Origin: Verrucomicrobiota bacterium
GTDB lineage: Bacteria > Verrucomicrobiota > Verrucomicrobiia > Chthoniobacterales > UBA10450
Direction of reading: 5' to 3'
Length of the DNA stretch: 47,843 bases
Assembly: GCA_003218305.1 (NCBI GenBank)
Contig: QHMY01000041.1
Coordinates: 1-47,843, forward strand
This document shows, one piece after another, positions 1-8,988 of this stretch. The number at the start of each line of letters is the position of its first letter. The stretch's first letter is position 1. The notes beneath the pieces were generated by a model. The model saw nothing but the letters and a program-made list of their open reading frames with translations. It searched no databases and had not been told where the DNA came from. Made by a program: the position numbers and the translations under genes.

Positions 1-1
1 C

Positions 2-622
2 GGGAAAAAGAACGGCAACCAACTAGAAAACATCATCGTTTTTGAAACGGATGAAGCTTACGTCCCGATGAAAGTGACTTACGCCCGCACCGGCTCCCTC
101 GAAGCCGATCTGCCGAACAAACGGATCCTCATGCATGTGATGGGCGCCCGTTACCAGCAGCGCGACGAATTCGAGCCGTTCGATCTCAACCGGATGAGGG
201 ACGGAATCAGCGTCGAGGAAGGGACGCTTCCGATCAGCCTGGATGAGCTTTACGAAAAGGAGAAGAGACGGGCCAGTCGGTCGATGCTCTCGCTCGAGCA
301 GCTTCTGGAACAGCTGGATAACGACGATCCGAAGTTGCGCAGCTCGAGCCGCACCGAGATCAACAAACGCTTTTCCTTCCCGCTCGCTTGTATTGTCTTT
401 GCTCTCGTGGGCGTCCCTCTCGGCATCACGGCGCATCGGCGCGAAACCTCCTTCGGTTTCGGGGCGAGCCTCGTTATCGGCGTCTTTTATTTTCTCTTCA
501 TCATCGTCGCCGACACCTTGCGGACGAATCCGAAACTTCACCCCGAACTTCTCGTCTGGTTTCCGAACCTGCTTTTCTTGGCGCTCGGAATCTGGATGTT
601 CCGCCGGCTGAGCCGGCAGTAG
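2..622 (+). CDS. LptF/LptG (YjgP/YjgQ) family permease, C-terminal part; 5' end lies outside the window
   Basis: Frame 2 is open from base 2 (GKKNGNQLENIIVFETDEAYVPMKVTYA...). C-terminal 'RSSSRTEINKRFSFPLACIVFALVGVPLGI' is the typical LptF/G late TM segment. Confidence 0.85.
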   Translation, partial: GKKNGNQLENIIVFETDEAYVPMKVTYARTGSLEADLPNKRILMHVMGARYQQRDEFEPFDLNRMRDGISVEEGTLPISLDELYEKEKRRASRSMLSLEQLLEQLDNDDPKLRSSSRTEINKRFSFPLACIVFALVGVPLGITAHRRETSFGFGASLVIGVFYFLFIIVADTLRTNPKLHPELLVWFPNLLFLALGIWMFRRLSRQ

Positions 623-663
623 GATTCACAGGAGGAAACAGAGGGAACGGAGATAATTCCGAA

Positions 664-763
664 ACCTCTGTTGCCTTTGTTACCTCCTGTTACGAAACGG
701 GAGATGCAGGCAACGCGTCGCCCATCATGAAGAATCTCTTCAAGATCGCGCGAACATAATTCG
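664..763 (-). pseudogene. Remnant of the 3' end of a second transglutaminase-like gene
   Basis: Minus strand reads NYVRAILKRFFMMGDALPASPVS*, matching the C-terminus of the downstream intact gene NFGRAILKKFFIISDELPASSIS*. The DNA similarity continues into the 3' flank (664-748 vs 841-924). Confidence 0.7.
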
Positions 764-864
764 GTTTTTGGAGCGCAGTAATCCGCCGCTCTTGGGCGAT
801 TCGCAGAAGCAAAGGGAGGAAATAGAGATTTCCCCAACACCTCTGTTGCCTCCGTTATCTCCTG

Positions 865-1683
865 TTAGGAAATGGAAGACGCAGGCAGCTCGTCGCTGAT
901 GATGAAGAATTTCTTGAGGATGGCCCTGCCGAAATTCGTCGTGAGCGCCACGTCAGCGGCGTCGCGGCCGACAGCCATGACAATGCGGCCGATGCGCGCA
1001 ACGTTGTGGCGCGCGTCGAACGTGTACCAGCGGTCTCCCAGATAAACTTCGAACCAGCCGCTGAAATCCATCGGAAGGACGACCGGCACACCGATGTCTC
1101 CCATATAGCCGGTGACGTAGCGGGCCGGAATGTTCATGCAACGGCAGAAGGCCACGGCGAGATGACTGAAATCACGGCAAACGCCGCGGGGATCATTGTA
1201 AACATCGAAGGCGGACTTCGAGGGATCGGCGAAATGGTAGCCAAAGGTGATGTGGTTATGCACCCAGTCGCAGATGGCCTTGACCCGTGGCCAGCCGGGC
1301 GCCGTCGCGCCGAAAAGCTTCCAGGCGATGTCGGAAAGTTTATCCACCTCGCAATAACGGCTGGTCAAAAGGAAAGGAAGCGTCTCGCTCGGCAGATCTT
1401 CCACCTTGTGTTGGGGGGCGTCCGGACATTGCACGTCGGGTTGGCCGCTGTCCTCGATCACGGTCTCGAGAGAGAGCCGGAGATTTCCTGCCGGCGCGAG
1501 AATGCGCGCGCAGCGATTGCCGTAGAGATCGGTAAAATCGGTGAGGGGAACCTCCGGTTCGACGCGGACCTTCTCCTCGGCTCGAAGATCCTTTTGCCGG
1601 GAGGGATGGACGTACAGCATCAAAATCATCGGGGTGGAACCCGGGAGTTCGAATTCGATATCGAAGCCGATTTTGATGAGCAT
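865..1683 (-). CDS. Transglutaminase-like domain protein
   Basis: 272-aa ORF with the transglutaminase-core pattern 'DPRGVCRDFSHLAVAFCRCMNIPARYVTGYM...WFEVYLGDRWYTFDARHN' (Cys/His/Asp). Confidence 0.88.
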   Translation of the reverse strand: MLIKIGFDIEFELPGSTPMILMLYVHPSRQKDLRAEEKVRVEPEVPLTDFTDLYGNRCARILAPAGNLRLSLETVIEDSGQPDVQCPDAPQHKVEDLPSETLPFLLTSRYCEVDKLSDIAWKLFGATAPGWPRVKAICDWVHNHITFGYHFADPSKSAFDVYNDPRGVCRDFSHLAVAFCRCMNIPARYVTGYMGDIGVPVVLPMDFSGWFEVYLGDRWYTFDARHNVARIGRIVMAVGRDAADVALTTNFGRAILKKFFIISDELPASSIS

Positions 1684-1765
1684 AAGGTGGCGCGCGGGGG
1701 ATGCGGGCCGCGGAAGATACTTCCGTCCGGAAAATAAGAAACCGATTTTGTGGAGGAAGGCTCAC

Positions 1766-1938
1766 GACTGTCATCCCGAGCCGCGCAGACGGCGAGGGAC
1801 CTCTCAACCGGTCGAAGGCCACACTCGGCAGAGATAAATGCCGCCGTCATTGAAGGTATTGTGCTTCCGAAGGCTCCAAGAGCGCGGCAAGTTCCATCGC
1901 GAGGTCCCTCGTCGTCTATGCGGCTCGGGATGACAGTC
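1766..1938. mobile_element. Short inverted-repeat (MITE-like) element, copy A
   Basis: 38-bp termini (1766-1803 and 1901-1938) are inverted repeats with about 3 mismatches; consensus GACTGTCATCCCGAGCCGCGCAGACGGCGAGGGACCTC. Confidence 0.75.
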
Positions 1939-1945
1939 GGGGGGC

Positions 1946-2749
1946 CTAACTCGCCGAGCCAAACTTGGCCGTGACGACGACCTTGTCGCCAACAACCAGC
2001 TGAACCTCGCGCAAACGGACTTTTCCCAGCGGCAAAGCCATCAGCGGGAACTTCCGGCCCTCAACCTTTTGCAGGTAAGGCGTAAGGATGCCGCAGGCCA
2101 CGGTCGCCATTCCGCCGTCGCCGGTGCAGGTCAATCCGGACAACTTCAGATTCAGCTCATCATCCAAATCGAGTCGCGCGGTCACGCGGATTGACGCGCG
2201 GAGAAATAATTTTCGGGCCCGTACTGTCACTTCCGCTGCGACGGAATGAGCATTTTCCTGCCGCAGCTTCAATTGGACGCCCTCGACGGTGATGCCGTGC
2301 TTTTCCGCCTGATCCCGAGCGAGCTTGAAGACAAGAGCTTCGAGATCCGCCTGGGACAGGGAAATCTCGATGTTGCCATCAGCCGCGTGGTCGAGGGAAA
2401 GCACGATCTGATCGTTTGAATCCTTGCCCTGGCGGAGTTGAACGCTGTGCGCGGCCAGCGAAAGATCGAGTGTAACCGGACCGACCAAGAGCGGCGAAGC
2501 GCTCAGAGTGAACTGATCAATTTCGAGCGCGGGCGACGTCTCGCCTGAAACGGGCGAAGGGTGGGGCACATCCTCACGGAGCCGGGCGCCGTCTAGAGAA
2601 ATGGTAATCGCTTCGAGATGAGGGTAGGCACGCTCGCGCACCGTGACAGGCGGGGAGTCCGTGACGAAGCTGCGTTGGAGGCTCTCGTTCAGTAGGCGCT
2701 GGAGCTCAAAAGCGGAGGAGGGGAAAGTGTTGGTGTGGAGTGGAAACAT
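1946..2749 (-). CDS. Conserved hypothetical protein
   Basis: 267-aa ORF with protein-like composition; no family recognised with certainty. Confidence 0.6.
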   Translation of the reverse strand: MFPLHTNTFPSSAFELQRLLNESLQRSFVTDSPPVTVRERAYPHLEAITISLDGARLREDVPHPSPVSGETSPALEIDQFTLSASPLLVGPVTLDLSLAAHSVQLRQGKDSNDQIVLSLDHAADGNIEISLSQADLEALVFKLARDQAEKHGITVEGVQLKLRQENAHSVAAEVTVRARKLFLRASIRVTARLDLDDELNLKLSGLTCTGDGGMATVACGILTPYLQKVEGRKFPLMALPLGKVRLREVQLVVGDKVVVTAKFGSAS

Positions 2750-2816
2750 TGGAATGGCGAACGTCGAATTTCGAAGGTCGAATGTCCAATCGGGAGAAGC
2801 AGAAACCTGCTCGCAA

Positions 2817-2883
2817 CGCTGGGCTATTTTCAGCGACCAGAGAGGCTAATACGACTATATGTCTCCAGGAATTTTCAAACTGA
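2817..2883. repeat. 67-bp dispersed repeat, inverted relative to 14316-14382
   Basis: The reverse complement matches 14316-14382 at 59/67 positions by eye. Confidence 0.8.
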
Positions 2884-2946
2884 ACCACCCCTGCGAAGAA
2901 AAGATGTTGCATCCCAAGGCTTCTTCGCTACTTTCCGCGTTCCCTT

Positions 2947-3216
2947 ATGGCGAAAACGTCCTGGATAAATCGCAACGACCGCAAGCGCGCTACCGTAAAA
3001 AAATACGCGGCCCTGCGTGCTGAGCTGAAGGCGAAGAAAGATTACCAAGGCTTGTCGCAACTCCCTCGGGATGCGAGCCCTACGCGGGTGGTAAACCGTT
3101 GCGAAGTCAGCGGCCGCCGCCGGGCCTTCATTCGCCGGTTCAAGATTTCGCGCCTCACCTTCCGTGAGCTCGCTTCCGCCGGGTTCATCCCTGGTGTGAC
3201 CAAATCGAGCTGGTAG
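2947..3216 (+). CDS. rpsN: 30S ribosomal protein S14 (long, zinc-independent type)
   Basis: 89 aa: MAKTSWINRNDRKRATVKKYAALRAELK...PTRVVNRCEVSGRRRAFIRRFKISRLTFRELASAGFIPGVTKSSW. Confidence 0.95.
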   Translation: MAKTSWINRNDRKRATVKKYAALRAELKAKKDYQGLSQLPRDASPTRVVNRCEVSGRRRAFIRRFKISRLTFRELASAGFIPGVTKSSW

Positions 3217-3261
3217 AAACCCGCTCGCTGGGCTTCCGGGTGCAGGGCACGCATCCGCTAA

Positions 3262-4671
3262 ATGAATCTTTCGTTATTTCTATTCCTCGCCTTTGGCCCC
3301 ATGGCTGAAGCGATTTCGGAGCATTGGGATCCATTCGGTCTGATCCTGCTCAAGCTGGGCGCCATCGCAGCTCTGGTGGTGGCGAACGGCTTTTTCGTCG
3401 CGGCCGAGTTCGCCCTGGTCAAGGTGCGCGGCAGTCAGCTGGATGCGTTGGAAACGGAGGGAAACCGGCGCGCGGGCGTTGCGCGGCAGGTCATTTCGAA
3501 CCTGGATGCATATCTCTCCGCCTGTCAGCTCGGAATTACCTTGGCCAGCCTGGGCCTGGGATGGGTCGGCGAACCATTTCTGGCGCGAATGCTCCAGCCG
3601 TTTTTCAAGCTGGCGTCGATCGAATCGCCGGCTGTGATCCAGGCGACTTCGTTCGTCCTCGCGTTTTTCACCATTACATTCCTTCACATCGTTCTCGGCG
3701 AACAGGCGCCGAAAATCCTCGCGATCCGAAAAGCCCTCGGCACCTCCATGGCGATCAGCCCGCCATTGCGTTGGTTCTATTTTTTGTTCCGCCCGGCGAT
3801 CTGGTTCCTGAACGCTTCCTCCAACTGGGTCTTGAAGCATCTCTTCCGGATTGATCCGGTGACGGAAGGCGAAGTCTCGCACAGCGAAGAAGAGCTCCGG
3901 CTCATTCTCGACCAGAGCGAGAAGTCCGACGAAGTCTCTTCTCTCGGTCGCGATCTACTCGTGAATATTCTCGACCTTCGCGAGCGGGTCGTGCGCGATA
4001 TCATGACACCGCGCGGCGAAGTCGTTTTTCTCGATATGGAACAGAGCTTCGAGGAGAACGCGAAGAAAGCCTTCGAGTCGCGGCACACCAGATTCCCGCT
4101 TTGCCGCGGGCATCTCGACGACACGATCGGCCTGATCCACATCAAGGAGTTGGCGCCCATGATGCGCGATCCGCAGCCCGACCTGCTCCGGATTAAGCGG
4201 GACCTGATTCCCGTGCCGGAGATGCTGTCGCTCGAAAAATTGCTCAACCTCTTCCTGGCGAAACACGCCCATCTCGCCATCGTCGTGGACGAGTATGGGG
4301 GCACGGTCGGAATGGTGACGCTGGAGAATGTTCTCGAGGAAATCGTCGGCGACATCCAGGACGAGTTCGACACCGAGAAGGCTGAGTTTCGCAAGATCAA
4401 CGACAATGAGTTTTCCATTGATGGCGCGGTGGGGCTGTACGAGCTGCAGGACCTCGCTGGCCTGGAATTGGAGAGCGCCGATGTGAGCACGATCGGCGGT
4501 TACGTGACGCACCTGCTCGGTCATCTTCCCAAGCAGGGCGAACAGGTCAGGATCGAAAATTACCTGGTTACCATTTCCCAAACGGACGGCCGGCGGGTGG
4601 GCCAGTTGCATTTCCGGAAATTGAGCGACGCAGAAATGGAAAAGGCGCCGAAGTCGGACGCCGCGGTATAA
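3262..4671 (+). CDS. Hemolysin/CorC-CNNM family protein (DUF21 + CBS pair + CorC_HlyC)
   Basis: 469 aa; DUF21-like N-terminus ([24 protein letters not shown]), CBS signature ([45 protein letters not shown]). Confidence 0.93.
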   Translation: MNLSLFLFLAFGPMAEAISEHWDPFGLILLKLGAIAALVVANGFFVAAEFALVKVRGSQLDALETEGNRRAGVARQVISNLDAYLSACQLGITLASLGLGWVGEPFLARMLQPFFKLASIESPAVIQATSFVLAFFTITFLHIVLGEQAPKILAIRKALGTSMAISPPLRWFYFLFRPAIWFLNASSNWVLKHLFRIDPVTEGEVSHSEEELRLILDQSEKSDEVSSLGRDLLVNILDLRERVVRDIMTPRGEVVFLDMEQSFEENAKKAFESRHTRFPLCRGHLDDTIGLIHIKELAPMMRDPQPDLLRIKRDLIPVPEMLSLEKLLNLFLAKHAHLAIVVDEYGGTVGMVTLENVLEEIVGDIQDEFDTEKAEFRKINDNEFSIDGAVGLYELQDLAGLELESADVSTIGGYVTHLLGHLPKQGEQVRIENYLVTISQTDGRRVGQLHFRKLSDAEMEKAPKSDAAV

Positions 4672-4732
4672 TTCGGCCCAATTCGGGAGACTCAATCGAG
4701 CCGGCTCGGCTCAGGCGTGATACGATTCGGAC

Positions 4733-5271
4733 ATGCAAAACGAGGTCGACATCATCCGCGACGTCTCGAGACGGATGGATGATGCGGGCATCGCTTACAT
4801 GCTCACCGGCTCTATGGCCATGAACTACTACGCTCAACCGCGCATGACGCGAAATATCGACGTCGTGGTGGCTCTTACCACTGCCGAGGCGGAGAAGATC
4901 GTCGAGTTATTCGATCGCGATTATTTTCTGTCCGAACAAGCCGTCCGCGATTCGATCGCTAACGAATCGATCTTCAACCTAATCCATAACGAGAGCGTCA
5001 TTAAGGTGACTGCATCGTGCGCAAGAACACGCCTTACCGGAGGGGCGAGTTCGACCGGCGGCGGCGAATCACGATTGACGATTTCTCGACTTGGATCGCA
5101 AGCAAGGAAGACCTGACCATTTCGAAATTTTTCTGGGCGAAGGATTCCGGATCGGAAATCCAAATGGGCGATGTGCGGAACCTGGCCGCAACCGGCTGCG
5201 ATATCTCCTACATCGAACATTGGACGGCAGAACTCGGCCTGACTAATCTCTGGCAGCAATGTCGCCCGTAA
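4733..5271 (+). pseudogene. Nucleotidyltransferase-like (DUF6036-type) protein split by a frameshift near 5007
   Basis: The N-terminal half is in frame 2 (MQNEVDIIRDVSRRMDDAGIAYMLTGSMAMNYYAQPRMTRNIDVVVAL...NESVIKV) and the C-terminal half in frame 1 (DCIVRKNTPYRRGEFDRRRRITIDDFSTWIASKEDLTISKFFWAKDSGSEIQMGDVRNL). Restoring one base in AAG GT_ GAC joins them. Confidence 0.75.
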
Positions 5272-5513
5272 CGGACACATCTCCCGAGATAGCCGCGATG
5301 ATCCGCGACCGGATCATGAAACTGTCCGGCGCTCAACGTTTCATTATGGGCGCGCGCATGTTTGAGAGCGCTCGAGTCATCGTGCTTGCCTCCTTCTCCG
5401 GGAATATTTCCGAGCTGGAACGGAAACGGATGCTCTACGAACGCTTCTACGGCGAACGTCTGACGTCAGCTGTGGAAACGGCGGAGGCACCAAAGTCCGA
5501 GGCAGCGGTGTAG
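5259..5513 (+). CDS. Small hypothetical protein overlapping the nucleotidyltransferase 3' end
   Basis: 84-aa ORF whose start overlaps the upstream gene end; protein-like (MIRDRIMKLSGAQRFIMGARMFESARVIVLASF). Confidence 0.6.
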   Translation: MSPVTDTSPEIAAMIRDRIMKLSGAQRFIMGARMFESARVIVLASFSGNISELERKRMLYERFYGERLTSAVETAEAPKSEAAV

Positions 5514-5544
5514 TTCAGACCCCGCTCGGCGCGCAGGCAGAGTT

Positions 5545-5699
5545 ATGGAATTGATTCACGAGACAGACATCATTTGTCCGCACTGCGGTGAATCGTTCCC
5601 GCTCCAATTGAAGATTGCACCGTCTGCTGCCGGCCGATCACCCTGACGATCCATTGCCGGCCGGGGGAGATTCAAAGCGTTTCTGAAGCCGGGGCCTGA
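5545..5699 (+). pseudogene. CPXCG-motif cysteine-rich (zinc-ribbon) small protein, disrupted
   Basis: 5545.. reads MELIHETDIICPHCGESFPLQ; from 5610 a different frame reads EDCTVCCRPITLTIHCRPGEIQSVSEAGA*. Both halves match the CPXCG family layout, but the middle is missing and the frames differ. Confidence 0.7.
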
Positions 5700-5700
5700 C

Positions 5701-5740
5701 AAAAGAAAAGTCTCTACTTTCCCGGGCGAAACGGATAAAC
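5701..5740 (+). promoter_or_regulatory. Conserved upstream element of the secreted-protein paralogs, copy 1
   Basis: AAAGAAAAGTCTCTACTTTCCCGGGCGAAACGGATAAAC, resembling 8930-8969; contains an AAAG-N6-CTTT dyad. Confidence 0.5.
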
Positions 5741-5830
5741 CTCGATTACAGCCCGCGTCAAAGTGGGACCCAGCCTCCCGGAGGTAGGATTGCTCAACTT
5801 CGAAACGGGCTCCAATTGGAGGAGTACGCC

Positions 5831-8818
5831 ATGTTTCGAAATCTGTTACGGTGGCTTGCGGTCCCGTTGCTTGTGTTCTTAAGCAACAGTTCCGGAAATT
5901 CCGCGGCCCAAGGCGCTTCGGAAGGCATTTTTGTGGGACCCGATATCATCACGGGAGACATCGGATCGATCGCGGGAGAAGGCATGGAACAGTTTGGCAG
6001 TGACGGGACTCAGGTGGGCCTGGGGATCGGCACGACCTCTTGCAATCCGGGAGACGTGCAGGTGGATTTTTTCGCGATACCAGCAACGAACCATCCTGTC
6101 ATTCCGCTCAACTTGTACCGAATGAGCGGCGGAGCGAACAACGACGATCGTTTTGAGCAAATTGGGCAGTCCTGGGTGAAACACACCTTCGGGTCATCGA
6201 ATGACAATGAATGTGAACTTGGCTGCACCCCAGACCCCGACGGCACCCATCTCGGCGCGGGGTGCTCGGATACTTACCGGGCCGTTCAAAACGCGACGCA
6301 AGGTCTCCTGGGCTCCCGCGCGTTGATCAATCCTTTCACCGGCGCTTTCTCAGCGACCGCGCGGGATCACACCGGCCACACCCACACGGGCACATCGCAT
6401 CGGCTCCTGGTGGAAGGGAGCGACCTGAACACGACGACGAATCCGGGTGCGGCTTATTATGCCGAGGTTCAATACATTTCTTCGGATGAGTACGCCTGGT
6501 GCCAGACCCATCCCGGCCAGTGCAATATGTATAACAACGCGTCTTACCGTCGCATTCTGGTCAACGGCACCACGAATTTCACGTTTGTAATGGCGGCTTC
6601 CGTCGTGCAAAGGGCCGCGGCCGTCAACGCCTGGACCGGAGCGACCATCAACACGATCGAACCGGCGCCGGGAATCGATGGCCGTGCCTTTATTGCCTAT
6701 AAAGTGACGAATCCATCTATCGGCCTCTGGCATTATGAATACGCGATCTATAACGAGAACCTCGATCGCGCGATCCAATCCTTCAGAATTCCGGGATGCG
6801 GAATCACGGTGAGCAATCCTGGGTTTCACGCGCCGCTCAACCATCCCGGATTTCCCAACGATGGAACCCAGGGAAACGCGGGATTCAGCAACGCGCCCTG
6901 GATCGCAAACCAAACCTACGACGCTCTGACCTGGACCACGCAAACCTTTGGGCAGAACCAGAACGCCAATGCCATTCGGTGGGGCACTCTGTACAATTTC
7001 CGTTTTGATTCCGATCGTCCGCCCCAGGCGATGAATGCCACCATCGGCTTCTTCAAGACGGGAACGCCGATTGCCGTCGGGATTGTTGGCCCGCTTCAGG
7101 ATCCCGCAGCCTGCAACGTAACGCCATCACCCACTCCCACCGCTACCGCCACGATCCCTCCCACTCCCGCGCCCACACCCACGCCTGCCCCGTCTCCGAC
7201 GCCGGTCCCAACGCCGATCATGCCCCTGGGGACGAACGGTAAGATAGCCTTTACGAGAAATGGCGACATCTACGTGATGGAACCAGACGGCTCCCATCTG
7301 ACGAATCTTACGCCCAATTCCTTTACCGATTACTACCCAGCCTGGTCGCCCGATGGCACCAAGATCGCATTTACCAGTAATCGAAACACCAATCCCAACG
7401 TCCCTGACATTTACGTGATGAACGCAAATGGCACGAATCAGACCCGCCTGACGAACGGGACTTTCTTGCTGTCCTCAAGCAACCCATGCTGGTCACCTGA
7501 TGGCGTCAGGATCGCTTTTGAAAGGTTGGGTGAAATCTACGTGATGAATGCAGATGGTTCTAATGCGACACGGCTGACCAACAACACGTGGACGGATTCT
7601 GAACCTGACTGGTCGCCTGATGGGGGGAAGATCGCTTTTCTCAGCAGGCCCGACGGCCCCCCTAAAATATTCGTGATGAATACCGACGGCTCCGGCCAAA
7701 CCAATCTTACTCAGGACCAGCTGGGACAGGAATACAACGCCGCCTGGTCGCCTGATGGCGCGAAGATCATATTTGCGGCGGACGGGAGCGAAGCTGGCAT
7801 TTGGGTGATGAGTGCCTATGGCACGAACCCTGTCCGTCTGGCAAACTCGGATGGTGGTTTCAGCCCCACTTGGTCGCCTGACGGCACCAAGATCGCGTTT
7901 TCACGAAACGGCTACATCTACGTGATGAATGCGGATGGGTCTAATCAGACCCGTCTCACGACCGGTTTCGGCCAGGATGGATATCCAGCATGGCAGCGGC
8001 TGGCGGGGACGCCCCCTGCGCCGGCGGCTCAGGCCATTAACCTCTCGACGCGGATGCGAATCCAGACTGGTGAAAATGTTGCCATCGGCGGTTTCATCAT
8101 CACGGGAAGCGGTCCGAAACATGTGCTCCTTCGCGCCATTGGACCCTCCCTGGCGCCATTCGGCATCCCGAATGTCATGGCCGACCCGGTGATGGAATTG
8201 CATGGTCCGGGAGCTTTCGTCACGATCACGAACGATAACTGGCGGGATGATCCCGCACAGCAAGGCGCAATTTTCGCTACCGGCATTGCGCCAGGTAATG
8301 ACCTTGAGTCAGCCATCGTTGCTACTCTGCCTCCCGGCGCCTATACCGCCATCGTTCGAGGGAATGGCAATACCTCAGGTGTTGGGCTGGTGGAAGTCTA
8401 CGACCTCGACAGCACCGCTCTCTCAAGACTGGGCAACATCAGCACACGCGCTTTTGTAAACACGGACAACGACATCGTCATCGCCGGATTCATTTTGGGA
8501 CACAACACCGGCACTGACCGGATCGTCATCCGTGGTCTTGGCCCGAGTATTGTCTGTACGGGATGCTCGTCCTTGCTCCAAGATCCAAGGTTGGACTTGC
8601 GCAACAGTGATGGAGCGCTTGTGGCTGCCAACAACGATTGGCAGGATAACCCGGCCCAAGCGGCGGAAATCAACGCGGCCGGTCTGGCGCCAGCGAACCA
8701 GTTGGAATCCGCTCTGGCCGCGACGCTCTCCCCGGGCCTTTACACGGCGCTGCTTTCGGGAACGAACAACGGCACCGGCCTCGGCCTGGTGGAAGTATAC
8801 GATCTCGGAGCACCGTGA
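5831..8818 (+). CDS. Large secreted protein: signal peptide, unknown N-terminal domain, Thr/Pro linker, six PD40/TolB-like beta-propeller repeats, two C-terminal ~130-aa repeats
   Basis: The ORF is open from 5816; ATG at 5831 (MFRNLLRWLAVPLLVFLSNSSGNSAAQG) fits a signal peptide. Six 'W(S)PDG.KIAF...IYVMNADG' units follow, then two 'NLSTRM...GFIITG...KHVLLRAIGPSL...VEVYDL' units. Confidence 0.9.
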   Translation: MFRNLLRWLAVPLLVFLSNSSGNSAAQGASEGIFVGPDIITGDIGSIAGEGMEQFGSDGTQVGLGIGTTSCNPGDVQVDFFAIPATNHPVIPLNLYRMSGGANNDDRFEQIGQSWVKHTFGSSNDNECELGCTPDPDGTHLGAGCSDTYRAVQNATQGLLGSRALINPFTGAFSATARDHTGHTHTGTSHRLLVEGSDLNTTTNPGAAYYAEVQYISSDEYAWCQTHPGQCNMYNNASYRRILVNGTTNFTFVMAASVVQRAAAVNAWTGATINTIEPAPGIDGRAFIAYKVTNPSIGLWHYEYAIYNENLDRAIQSFRIPGCGITVSNPGFHAPLNHPGFPNDGTQGNAGFSNAPWIANQTYDALTWTTQTFGQNQNANAIRWGTLYNFRFDSDRPPQAMNATIGFFKTGTPIAVGIVGPLQDPAACNVTPSPTPTATATIPPTPAPTPTPAPSPTPVPTPIMPLGTNGKIAFTRNGDIYVMEPDGSHLTNLTPNSFTDYYPAWSPDGTKIAFTSNRNTNPNVPDIYVMNANGTNQTRLTNGTFLLSSSNPCWSPDGVRIAFERLGEIYVMNADGSNATRLTNNTWTDSEPDWSPDGGKIAFLSRPDGPPKIFVMNTDGSGQTNLTQDQLGQEYNAAWSPDGAKIIFAADGSEAGIWVMSAYGTNPVRLANSDGGFSPTWSPDGTKIAFSRNGYIYVMNADGSNQTRLTTGFGQDGYPAWQRLAGTPPAPAAQAINLSTRMRIQTGENVAIGGFIITGSGPKHVLLRAIGPSLAPFGIPNVMADPVMELHGPGAFVTITNDNWRDDPAQQGAIFATGIAPGNDLESAIVATLPPGAYTAIVRGNGNTSGVGLVEVYDLDSTALSRLGNISTRAFVNTDNDIVIAGFILGHNTGTDRIVIRGLGPSIVCTGCSSLLQDPRLDLRNSDGALVAANNDWQDNPAQAAEINAAGLAPANQLESALAATLSPGLYTALLSGTNNGTGLGLVEVYDLGAP

Positions 8819-8835
8819 TCGGCACATCGGACGAC

Positions 8836-8868
8836 GAGATTCAAACCGTCTCTGAAACAGACGCCTGA
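8836..8868 (+). pseudogene. Duplicated 3' tail of the CPXCG gene
   Basis: GAGATTCAAACCGTCTCTGAAACAGACGCCTGA = EIQTVSETDA*, paralleling EIQSVSEAGA* at 5667-5699. Confidence 0.6.
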
Positions 8869-8892
8869 CGGGATTTTGTTTTCGCAACGCAC

Positions 8893-8918
8893 TTGGCGGG
8901 GTTAGCGACCCGCCCTAC
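8893..8918. repeat. REP-like hairpin GGCGGG-GTTAGCGA-CCCGCC
   Basis: Sequence ...TTGGCGGGGTTAGCGACCCGCCCTAC lies between the two paralogs. Confidence 0.5.
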
Positions 8919-8929
8919 AGAAGAGGTGC

Positions 8930-8969
8930 GAAGAAAAGAGTCTACTTTTCTGCGTAAAATGTGTAAGAC
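8930..8969 (+). promoter_or_regulatory. Conserved upstream element of the secreted-protein paralogs, copy 2
   Basis: GAAGAAAAGAGTCTACTTTTCTGCGTAAAATGTGTAAGAC; contains a GAAAAG-N6-CTTTTC dyad and parallels 5701-5740. Confidence 0.5.
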
Positions 8970-8988
8970 GTGATCTGAAGGAAGCGCC

